Shown here in pieces: positions 53,101 to 63,100 of a DNA stretch of 64,000 nucleotides. Source of the stretch: Micromonospora sp. NBC_01813 (GTDB lineage Bacteria; Actinomycetota; Actinomycetes; Mycobacteriales; Micromonosporaceae); assembly GCF_035917335.1 (NCBI RefSeq), contig NZ_CP109067.1:4959001-5023000 (forward strand), written 5' to 3'. A program made the translations under genes and the position numbers. The notes below the pieces were generated by a model. That model worked only from the letters and a program-made list of their open reading frames with translations. It had not been told where the DNA came from and did no database searches. How positions within the stretch are numbered: position 1 is the stretch's first letter; every line of letters begins with the position of its first letter.

Positions 53101-54162
53101 GGGCTGGGCGTCGGGGTGCACGTGCTGCTCACGGCGAACCGCTGGTTCGATGTCCGGTCCAACCTGCGCGACAGCTTCGCCGGCCGGCTCGAACTGCGGC
53201 TCAACGATCCGGCGGAGAGTGAGATCAGCCGGCCCGCCGCCCGGGCACTCGGTGACGTCGTCGCCGGTCGCGGCCTCGCCCCACCCGGCGTGCCGTACCA
53301 GGCGCTGCTGCCCCGGGTCGACGGTGCCGACACCGCCGACGGGTTGGCCGAGGCGCTCGATGAGGTGATCGGCAAGCTGGCCGCCGGGTGGAGCGGGCCA
53401 GCCGCCCCCGAGGTACGTGTCCTGCCCCGCCGGCTCCCGGCCGCGCAGTTGCCCGTCGACCCCGATGTTCCTGGTGTCCCGGTCGGCCAGGACGAGGTCG
53501 GTCTCGCCCCGGTGTACCTCGACCTGACCTCCGACGACCCGCACCTGGTCGTGCTCGGCGACTCCGGCGCCGGCAAGACGCAGTTCCTGCGGACCTGGAT
53601 GGCCGCCATGGCCCGCCGGTACACGGCCTGGCAGATCCGGTTCGTGGTGGTGGACTACCGACGCACCCTGCTCGGCGCGGTCAGTGACGACTACCTCGGC
53701 GCCTACGCCGCCGACCCGACGGCGGCCCGCGAGTACCTGCAGCAGGTCGACAGCAAGCTCGCCGAACGAATGCCGCCGCCGGGCATGAGCGGTGCGGATC
53801 TGGCCCGCCGCGACTGGTGGCAGGGACCTCAACTGTTCGTCGTGGTCGACGACCACGACCTGGTCGGCGGCCAGAACTCGCCGCTCGCCCCGTTCGTCGA
53901 GCGACTGCCGCACGGCCACGATCTCGGGTTCCACGTCGTCGTGGCCCGACGGGTCTCCGGTAGCTCCCGTGGCTTCGCGGTGGATCAGCTGTTGGCACGG
54001 TTGCGTGAGCAGCAGCCAGCCGCGCTGATCCTGCCCGGCGACAGCCGCGAGGGGGTGCTGTTCGGCGGCCACCGGGCGCAGGCCGGGCCGCCCGGCCGGG
54101 GCCGGTTGCTGCGCCGCTCCCACCCGGACACCGTGATCCAGGTGGCGGTCGAGGAGGCTTGA
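50137..54162 (+). CDS. eccC: T7SS ATPase EccC, single-chain with three FtsK/SpoIIIE domains
   Basis: The 1341-residue product has two N-terminal membrane segments (about 47-90) and three ATPase domains. Walker A motifs are GATGSGKSELL (about 499), GAPQTGKSTLL (about 855) and GDSGAGKTQFL (about 1139). Walker B of domain 1 is canonical (LLVIVDEFGELL); domains 2 and 3 have LVLDNWPA and VVVDDHDLV, so the third-position residues differ from DE. EccC drives substrate export and recognises WXG100 partners through domain 3. It follows the polyglycine gene by 29 bp and is followed by the giant gene after one base. Confidence 0.92.
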   Translation: MTPDTVPTIRLLHRAARTVLPLLPQGRLTVAAPPTNLPSNGGVTMITLLLPLLSTIAMAGYMITLGHRWMVVAGIAFIAVSIVSTFGMRYQMSSSARRQRARQRIRYHGHLRGIRRDAREVAAVQRAAVVVAHPSPQRLLAIANHRRRLWERRPTDPDFLRIRIGLGSGPLCVPVALSSRADPMADTDQDLSGAAEAVLREVGTVGRQPGLIDVGRAGVVTVIGPSEAARGVGRAVLCQVAALHAPEDVAIVICAPDAGQHWEWAKWLPHVRTGGPTGDGADGPGAIAPAAVSEDLYALIDVLSPWLARLSAADEPLLLSRTEPDPGRRLLLVIDGYDPASDWVREPVLTGLLARAGKTSGVGVVCLVNHPSRQPPRADVRVNVDDTGRFALDGRPELVAPVDGAVSDAPTPVLAECLARAMAPLRLRPPRAGELVESISVPELLGLSGDEVVGTDRWLPPGSDELLRAPIGIDSEGRPLLLDLKESAQGGVGPHGLVIGATGSGKSELLRTLLVGLAMTHPPDLLSFVLVDFKGGATFANAVDLPHVAGLITNLADDMALVDRVRAALVGEQQRRQRLLRDAGNVDSVREYQVRRAAGGTDVAGAPLPALPYLLVIVDEFGELLTGRPDFIELFVQIGRVGRSLGIHLLLASQRLDEGRLRGLESHLSYRIGLRTFSAAESRAVLGTADAYLLPPLPGSAYLKVDESAYRRFRVSHVSGPAWPPARPAGPVRVTPAPFALLTTGAAVGDPPAVDPAGVDPPAGGPSTMDLVTAALSRVDAVAHQVWLPPLPPAIALGTVLGPVGESPERGLQAEGWPWPGGLRVPLGVLDQPATQQQSAMSADFTTAGNLAVVGAPQTGKSTLLRTTLLALMLTHTPDEAQFACVDLGGGGLRALAAAPHIAGVAGRRDVELARRVLLDTRRLVDERERIFAELGIDSAVRWRQLRARGGLPADVRAADVFLVLDNWPAIRAEFDLADEIVVDVAARGLGVGVHVLLTANRWFDVRSNLRDSFAGRLELRLNDPAESEISRPAARALGDVVAGRGLAPPGVPYQALLPRVDGADTADGLAEALDEVIGKLAAGWSGPAAPEVRVLPRRLPAAQLPVDPDVPGVPVGQDEVGLAPVYLDLTSDDPHLVVLGDSGAGKTQFLRTWMAAMARRYTAWQIRFVVVDYRRTLLGAVSDDYLGAYAADPTAAREYLQQVDSKLAERMPPPGMSGADLARRDWWQGPQLFVVVDDHDLVGGQNSPLAPFVERLPHGHDLGFHVVVARRVSGSSRGFAVDQLLARLREQQPAALILPGDSREGVLFGGHRAQAGPPGRGRLLRRSHPDTVIQVAVEEA

Positions 54163-54163
54163 C

Positions 54164-57100
54164 ATGCCGATCTTTCCCACCGAGATCGACGACGCCGCGA
54201 TCCAGGCGCTCGGCAACGCCTTCGTCGCCCTCGGCAACGACCTGTACCAGCAGGCAACCGGGGTGACCGGCAGCGTCGAAGGCACCGCCTGGCAGGGCGA
54301 TGCCCGCAACCTGGCGGTCGACGCGTGGAGCGGCATCGTGACGAACGTGGTCGTTCCGGTGGCCAACCAGATGGTCGCGGTCGGGCAGGCAATTCAGGAC
54401 TTCGCCCAGGACGTACGGGACGCGCGTGCGGAGCACGAACAGATGCGCACGATCGAGATCATCGTCGGCGTGATCGGCGTGGTACTCACTCCGCTGACGT
54501 TCGCCATCGGCCCGCTGTTCGCCGCCGTCACCAGGGTCGTTTCCGCGCTGCTGTCCACCCTCGTCCGGGTCGTGGTGAACGTATCGGTCAACTTCGGGCG
54601 GGCGCTGCGGGTCGTCTCCGCCGGGATGCCCCGGGTCACCAGCCTGCAGGTCGGTGACGGCCTGGCCACGGCGCTCAGCGTCGCCACCCGCAACGGTGTC
54701 AGGACGGTGCCCCAGGCGGTCCGCCCGGCCTCGATGGTCGCCGACAGCGCCGTACGCTCCAGTCAGGTCGTCATCCGCCCGACGGCGGAGATCATCTCCA
54801 ACGTCGGCACGAACCTCGCCGTGGACCTCGGTCCCGAGGCGATCGTCAAGACGGCGTACGGGGTGAAGTACGAAGCCGATCCGGTGGTGGTCGGTCTGTC
54901 CGCCGTCATGGGACTGTCGGGTGCCGTACCGGGTCTGCACGACATGGTCCCGGTCGGTCCCCGGCCGGTCCCCGGGTTGTCGGGTTCGACCGGTCCGCCC
55001 GGACCGGTGCCGTCGCCGTCGGTCCCCCAGGCACCGGTGATCGGATCGGTCACCTCGCCACGGCCACCGGGCCTCGACCTGAGCATTGTCAACGGCGGGT
55101 CCGCGCCGCCGCCGAAGCTGGTCGTCGAGCCGCCGACGGTACGCCCGGTCGGCGAGTCACCCGCCGTACGCCCGGTCGGAGAGCCACACCCGGTACGCCC
55201 GGTCGGCGAGTCGCGCGCGGGATCGGTCGCGCCGGCGAACCTCGGCACCGCCCCGAAGACCTCGATGTCGTCGGTGCCCCCGGGCATCGACGGCGCGGCC
55301 CGCCCCGCACCGGAACCCGGCCGGACCTCGCCGAGTGTCGTCCCCGGCCAGATCGCACCGGATGGTTCCGCGCGCACCTCGGTGAGCAGCCTCGACCGTA
55401 CGGCGTCGACCACGTCCGCTCCGGCCCGGTCGTCGGCGAGCGGCGACCTGGCACAGACGACGCAACCGCAACCGGATCCGCGACCGCAACCCCAGCCGGA
55501 ACCGCGACAGACGCCTTCGCCGGAATCGCAGCCAACTCAGCAACCGACGCCGCAACCGGACCCGGCACCGTCGGCGGTGCCGGATGCCGGCTCCGCCCAG
55601 ACACAGCCGTCGACGTCACCGCAGCCGCTTCCACAGTTGACTCCGGAGGCTCGGCAGGCCCTCGACAGCGAGTACGGGCACCTGCTGGACCGAGCAGAGC
55701 TGTTCGGCCGCTACCCCGACGACAGCGGCCCGGACGGCCGTAGCTGGGCGGAACGCGCCAACGGTTCCCAGGTCCTCGGTGTCTCCCACGACGAGTGGCT
55801 GAGCCTGAACCGGATGTTGACCGAGTCCCGGCTGGACTTCGGGGAGCATCGGGCCGACATCGGGGACCGGCTGCACGACCTGAACCTGGACGGCGCCGAC
55901 CTGGCCGCGTACCAGAAAGGGCTGGAACGCGGGGTGCGCCCCAGTGAGCTGATGAAACTCAACGCACAACGGGAAGCGCTGGGGCACGAGCCGCTGACCC
56001 AGGAGCAGGCCAAGCTCTACCTCCACCCCGACGAGGGAGAGCGGCAGGCCGCGTACCTGCTCGACCGCAGGCCGGACCAGCCGTTCCCGGACGTCGACCG
56101 GTGGCGCAACGACCCCCTGCCCGCCAACGTACGCGAACTGACCGGCGACACGTCGAACCACTCGATGACGGTCGGCGACCTGCTCGACCGCGGCAACAAC
56201 CCGTACCCGTCCCCGGCTCGGCTGTGGGAGGCGACGCACGATCCGGCACCCTTCGGCGTCGGCCAAAGTCCGGACGGCCTGCAGTACATCCAGGTCGAGA
56301 CCTTCAACCGGGCGTACGTCGACTGGCAGCTCAGCAACCCGAAGTCGACGCTGTCCCCGGAGGGGTTGGCCAACGTCAACGCCCGGTGGGAGCGGGTGGT
56401 GCGTGCCGCGTACCGCGAGATCTCCGCGACCCGCGACCTGGATCCGATGGGTGACCTGCTGGAGGTCTTCGAGACGAACCGGCTCAAGCTGAACGACGCT
56501 TTCACCGCCGAGGCTGTCCTCGAGCGCACCCTGGACCGAGTGCGTGGCACGTTCGACGAGGTCGCGGCGCACTTCCCGGAGCTGGACCCGGCAGCGCTGG
56601 AACGCGCCTGGAACGTGTTCAAGCAGGACTTCCGGCAGGTTTTCGAGGAGTCGATCCGAACGGTCCACCACGTCGACGACATCACCAGCCCGCCCTACCG
56701 TGACCTGCTCGACCTCGAAAGTCTGTCCGACCGCTTCATCGGCGAGATCAGGTCGAACCGGGCGGTGGCCGACGCCCGGGACGGGTTCCAACAGTTGGTG
56801 TACGACCGAGGCATCTCCCGGGACGTGCTCGACCGGATCGGCGGCGACTACCGCGAGGACTTCGTCTATCTGGTCCGCGAGCAACTCGTGTGGGGCGGAA
56901 ACAGCAAGCTCTGGCTGGAACACGAGCAGGCCAACGGCGACGTATTTTCGACGTACTCCACGAGGGCCGAAGACGCGGCGCGGACAGCCGAGGCCGAGCG
57001 GCACACCGCAAGCATGGCCGAGTGGCGCGAGCACATGCTTCATGTCTATCGGGGCATTCTCATCGGCGCGGGAAAGCCGCCCGCGCCGATCTCGCCCAGC

Positions 57101-60100
57101 CTGGTCGGGCCTTCACCGGCAGGCCAACCGCACACCCTGCAGTTGGAGACCACCGGCAGGCGGTTGGAGTTGGCCGGGCGGATCGACGACAGGCTCGCAG
57201 TCGAGGTACGGCGGTCGGTCTCCGGACAGGTGACCGTGGCGGGCGTACACCAGATCGGATTCGAACACAGCGGCCGGTTCGAGCAGTTGTTCGCCGCGGA
57301 ACGCCGCAACGTCCTCGACGAACTGGCCGCCCGCCAGCCGCAGTCACCGCAGCACTCGGACCACGACCTCGCGCCGCTCGATCTGGAGCAGGTCGATCTG
57401 GAGCAGGTCGACGCCCGAATCGACCAGTTCCGGACCTGGACGATCGAGCTGGCCCGGGAGATGGCGGCCCGATCGGAATTCTCGGCGACGGTCGGCAGGT
57501 TCCTCTTCTCCGACATCTACTTCTTCGAACATCAGCTGTACAAACTGCCCGGACCGGTCCGAGCCACGGTCGAGCAGTTCAGGCAGCAGGCCGAAACCGC
57601 GTACGTCACGCAGGCGACCAGCCAACCACACATCGATCGACGAGAACGCCAGCAACTACTCGGAGGAATCGCCGATCAGCTCCAATCCATCGTGCAAGAC
57701 ATGGTCCGCTGGTCGATCATGGAGGAACGGCAGCGGTTCGAGACGGCGATCGAGAGTGCCAAGGACGGCCTGGCAGAGGTGCCTGCCACCAGGACGGTCC
57801 CGGAACTGGCGCAGGAGCTTCAGCGGCAGCGACTCGACGATCCGCAGCCCCTGGACTGCCTGCCGCAGCTGCACACCCTCGACACCCGGCTCACCACGGC
57901 AGGACTGCTCAAGCCACGGCCTCCGGTGGTACGTGACGCCGAGTACCTGCAGGCACCGCCAGCGCAGCGGCTCGCGATGGATCTCGGCCAACCCTGGCGG
58001 CAGGCCGGCCGGGTCGACGAGATCGCCGACCTGCTACGCGACACCCCAGGTGCCGTGGCGTACCTGACCGCCGGACCGCCGAACGCGTCGAGCCACGCCT
58101 TCGCCCTGGTCAACGACCGCCGGCTAGGGCTGCTGTGGGTCGATCTCACCGCCCCCGAAGGCCAGGACTCGGCGACCCGGTACGACGACGTGTTGCCGGG
58201 TCTCCGAGCACCGGTGGCGCTGGTCGATCTGCGGTTCATCGCCTTCGGCCCGGACCGGGTCGCCCTGACGGGATCGGACCGGGCACACCACGACGGGATC
58301 TCCGGCCTGCTGCTGGCGCCACACGACTACCGCCCCGGCAGCCTGGAGCAGACCGAGGAGGTCGTCGTCGTCGAGGAGGTCGTCGTCGTCGAGCAGCAAC
58401 CGGTCACCGAGCAGGTGATCGAAGCGACGGTGACGATCGACCAGTCGGACCCTGGGGATCCGGTACTCGAGGTCGTGCACGTGACGGTCACCGGCGCCGA
58501 CGCCGAGGCACAGGCACCGCAGACGCAGACCTGGGACACCGTGTCGCAGGGGTTGACGGTCAACGTCGCCAAGGTGTTCGAGCACGACGGGTCCTTCGAG
58601 TCCGCACCCACCTGGACGCTGCAGGTGCTGGACGTCGTGTTGCGTGGGCTGCGCGTCGACCCGTTGGCACCACCGACAACGGTGATCTTCGCGGCGGTGG
58701 ACGCGCAGTCCGGCCGGGTCGTCGAGTTCGGCCAGGAGGTGCCACGCCAGCTCCACGAGCTCATCGGCACGCAGGCGCCAGGCCTGGGCGCCGACCTCGC
58801 CGTACTGCTGGTGAACAACCCCGGGCCGCTGGCCCAGACGGTACGCGACAGCCTGCCGGAGGGCACCCGGGTGGTGCAGCTGTCCGATGCGTTCAACGAC
58901 GGCCTGCAGTCCGTCGATCGGCGGCAGTGGCCGGAACTCGTGCAACGGTACGTCGACTTCGCCGGTGAGCGCGGCGGGATCACCTTCGCGCCGCCGGTGC
59001 ACGCCCAGCAGTTCGACGCCCTGGGCGACGGGCAGCTCGACTCCGGACTGCGCGATCTCGGCGACTTCGCGGCCAGGGTCGCCCGGGACGCGTCGCTGTC
59101 GCAGTCCACGGCCGACAAGTTGGCCAACGACCTGACCAACGACCACTATCTGCGGAACCTGGCGAACAGCGGCGACGTCGTGTCGTTCAACGGCAAGATG
59201 TACGAGATCCGGCTGAAGCTGGGCACCGCCGTCCCCAAGCCGGGTTTCAAGGCCGGCGAGGTCAACTTCGCGGTGCCGTACGGTGCGCGGGCCGCCCCGA
59301 AGTCCAGCACCGCCGCCAGCCAGACCGCGTCGGTGACGACGCCGGCGATCGGGCTTCCGCCGGAGACCGGTGTGGCGGCGGCCGTGACCGCGACCGCCGG
59401 CGTCACCACCAGCACCGGGCAGTCGGTGACGACGATGGCGGAGTACGCCACCTCCATCAAGAGCTTCAAGACACCCGGCTACTTCGACTACGCCCAGGCC
59501 ACGATCACCGTACGGCCGATCGGCTCCGGGCAGCCCGCGACGTCGGTGCCGATCGGCCGGCAGTTCACCGTCCGGTACCTGAAGGAGACCCTGGTCCCGG
59601 ACCTGAGCGGGCTGCGGGCCCCCGACGGAGAGCCCGGTCACCTGTCGCCGGGCACGCTCACCGGCGATCTCGACGGCGCCTGGAAGAAGGTCGTCTCGGT
59701 CGACCTCGGTGCCCTCAGATCGAAGCTGCTGGACCACTACCACTCGGACACCACCGACGCCAACGGGGTGGTGCACCGGCGACGGGCCCGCCCCGAGGTC
59801 CTGCGGTCCATCGCGGAGTTCATCAGCGAACGCACGCTCACCCACCATCCGCGTGACCTCGCCTCCGGGGCGCTGCTGCTGCCCGTACCGCACCTGCTCG
59901 GCAGTTTGCCGCGTACCGACCAGCTGGCGCTGACGCTGACCCGGCAGGACACCAGCGACACGGACGCCACCGAGACCGACACCGACGCCACGGGCAGCAC
60001 CGACACCACGGCGCACGACAGCTGGGCGATCGACCGACTGTCGAACACGATCCTGCGGCTGGACTCGCTGGGCGGGACGAAGGCCGCCGGCAAGGACGGC

Positions 60101-63100
60101 AACGGCAGCAGCGCCCAACTGACCGCGTCCGTCGGCGTCGGGCACGGGATCAACGAGGTGACCGACCCGCAGACCGGGCAGGTCCTCGAGACCCCGGGGC
60201 GTGCCGTCGTGCGGGGCAACCTCGGCGGCGGGACCGCGAAGGCGATGAACGTCAGCGACGCCAGCCAGTACGCGCAGAAGGCCGTGGTGGAGCGGACCAC
60301 CGACGCGCTGCTGATGAACACGCCACTGGTCGCGGCGGTGATCGTCACCCCCGAGGTCGGCACCACGCGACGCTTCACGGAGCCGGCCCGCACGTTCCTC
60401 GCCGTCGCCCGTGACGAGGCCGGCACCACGAGCGCCCTGACCCCGCTGACGCCACTGACCCCGACGCAGACCGGCATCCAGCAGCCGTACTCGGTGCTGC
60501 CCATGGTCAGCGGGATCACCAAGGTGGAGCAGGTGTTCCCCGTGGCGATGGCGTCGGTCCGGGAAGCCCTCGGCGGGTTCACCAACGGCACCGCTGTCTC
60601 CCCGGTCCAGCTCGCCGCCCTGGAGCGCCACTTCGCGGCCCAGTTCTCCGGCAGCGCCATCCTCACCGGGTACGGCAAGGTGGTCGACGGCGGCCTGCCG
60701 GCGTCGTACGAACTCGACACGTTCCTGGTGCACACCGAGATCCGGATCGAGCAGGACGAGACCGCCCCCGAGCTGTCCCTGGTCGGCGTCGCCGGATCGG
60801 CCCGCTCCGACGACAAACTGACCATCGACTCGTCGGCCAAGTACGGCGGGAAACTGGTCACCCGTACCGGCGTGACCACCAGCCAGCAGTTCGGTGCCGA
60901 CGTCGCGGTGCTCGGCCGGCAGAAGTTCGGCCCGGGTCTGGGGTGGCTGCTCCAGGGCGGATTCAACGTCGGCACCGATGTCGCGTTCAGCCAGGTGATG
61001 TCCGACAGCGCCATGGTCGGCTACCGGGGAAACCGGCGGATCAAACTGACCGGCCCCGGGGTACTCGGCAGTCACCCCGCGGTCCTGCACGTGGAAACGT
61101 TGGTGCTCGATCTGACGGGTAGGCAGGACCCGCAGCAGGCGGCCACCTCGATCGACACCGTCGTCAGGACGATCGGGCGGCTCGACAGCGACCAGGTCGA
61201 CGGCCTACCGGGGCTCGGCGTACTCGATCCGACCGATCCCGGGCAGGAGGTGAAGTTGCCGCCAGGCTCGATTCCGCTGACCCCGCCGCAGACCGTCGGG
61301 GTGGCATCGGCGATCGGGGAACTGCTCGGCTACCCGGCCGAGGTCGACGTCACAGAACTCGACCAGCAGATGATCACGACCAGGGTCCGGGTGCTGAACG
61401 TCTACGGGCCGGCGAACGCGATGAGTCCGTCCGGCACGACGTACCTGGGTCTGTTCACCGCCGCCGATGGCACGGTGAGGCATCTGACCGTCCATCGGCG
61501 GCTGTACCGGCCAACTCCGGTCGACGTCCTGCGGGATCCGGTCAAGGCGATGACGAATGCCGGTCTGCAGCGTGGTTCCCAGTTCCTCGGCGGTCCGGAG
61601 GTCGTCAAGGACGCCAACAGCAGTCTCGACACGTCGTCGGCGTACAAGATCCGGTGGCTCTCGCGGCTGCTCACGACGCTCGGCGTACGGGGCCAGCAGG
61701 ACGACGTCGCGATCGGACTGGCCGGCAGCTACGGCGGCCAGTTGGCGGTCACACTCTGGGACCACGCGTCGGGACACGGCGTCAGCGGTGTCAACCGCCG
61801 ATCCGCGAAGGACAACACCACCAGCGACCTGTACCAGTTCCACACCGTCCTCGAGGTGCGGGCGACCCGCAAGGGCGCCGACGGCGCGATGGACACTGCG
61901 TCGAGGCTCGTTTCGGCCGGGACGATGACCGCCGTCCTGCCACGGAGCGAGACGCTGCGCTTCGCCGACCTGTACCGCCTGCCGCTGCCAGTGCTGAACG
62001 GCACGGTCACCGACGCGCTCGCCAAGGAGTTCACGGCGATCAGCCAGACGGCGAACAACCCGGCCCGACGCTACCTTCCGCCGACGGTCGCCTCCGGGCA
62101 GTCACTCGGCCTGGGCGACGTGGTGCAGCTGAGCAACGCCGACGACGTCCTGCCGACGGCGCTCACCCTGCTGCCCGCCGTCAACGAGAGCACGCAGGCG
62201 TGGAGCGTCACCGCCCGGCGTCAGGACAAACTGGCCATGCTGCTGGACGCGGACGCCCTGCACGGCCTTGCCCCGTACCTCGGTGCCAACGGGACCCTGA
62301 ATGTGCTGCTGCCGCGCAGGACCTGGTACGGATGGACCGTCGACGTGGTCACGGTGACCGCCCGGATGGGACAGGGCAGGCACGTCGGTAGTTTGCCGGC
62401 CAAGCAGAAGTCCGACACCTACCACCAGGGCAGCACCCAGAGTGAGGATCGTCGCGGTCGCGGCTTCGAGTGGGGCCACGGCGGCGGCCTGTCGATGCCC
62501 GGGTCCGGGGACACGATCGGGGTGACCGGCCGGCTGTTCGGCATGTCGTCGAGCAGCAACAAGGTACGGACCGTGACGGAGTCACAGGCCGAACGTCAAC
62601 AGGAACGCCTCAAGATCGACGACACGGCGGACAAGGCGGGCGACGACACCCGCAAGTACGTCGGGTTCGAGGAGTACACCCACTCGTGGACCTTCACCAT
62701 CCGGGTCGCCACGGTGTCCAGCCCACCTCAGCTCGCGGTCTGGATGAGTCTCGGCCAGGCCGGTCGGATCACCACCTGGTGGGCGCGGCAGCATCCCCAG
62801 CCGATCGGGACCAGCACGTTGCCCGGGACGATGCGGCTGCACTATCCGACCGCGCTGACCACCGACAAGCCGCTGCAGCCGACCGGCAGCGCAGTGACGA
62901 GCGTCGTCGTCTACCGGGACCGCCGACCGACCGATCTGCTGGCGTACTACGACCTGTCCACGCTGCGCCTCGACGCCGTCGGCGGCAAGGTCAGGTCGAA
63001 GGTGCTACTGAACGACCTCAACGTCGACAGGTCGATGCTGGCGGCCGCCGTCCGGGGGGTGCAGAACACGACGTTCCGGCACGCCGACCGGCTGCCTCGC

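Noticed and set aside
50284-53624. Long antisense open frames (734 and 974 codons) opposite eccC
   Set aside because: They are shadows of the high-GC coding strand. Their translations are rich in Arg, Ser, Gly, Asp and Pro and show no domain, while eccC has three clear ATPase domains.
50137-54162. FtsK-like chromosome translocase as the identity of this gene
   Set aside because: Three ATPase domains, two N-terminal membrane segments and WXG100/EccD neighbours fit EccC. FtsK has one motor domain and four membrane segments.
58124-61090. 988-codon antisense open frame opposite the giant gene
   Set aside because: It has no recognisable motif and the low-complexity composition of a shadow frame. 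The plus-strand frame is continuous and starts with a WXG domain and a good ribosome binding site.
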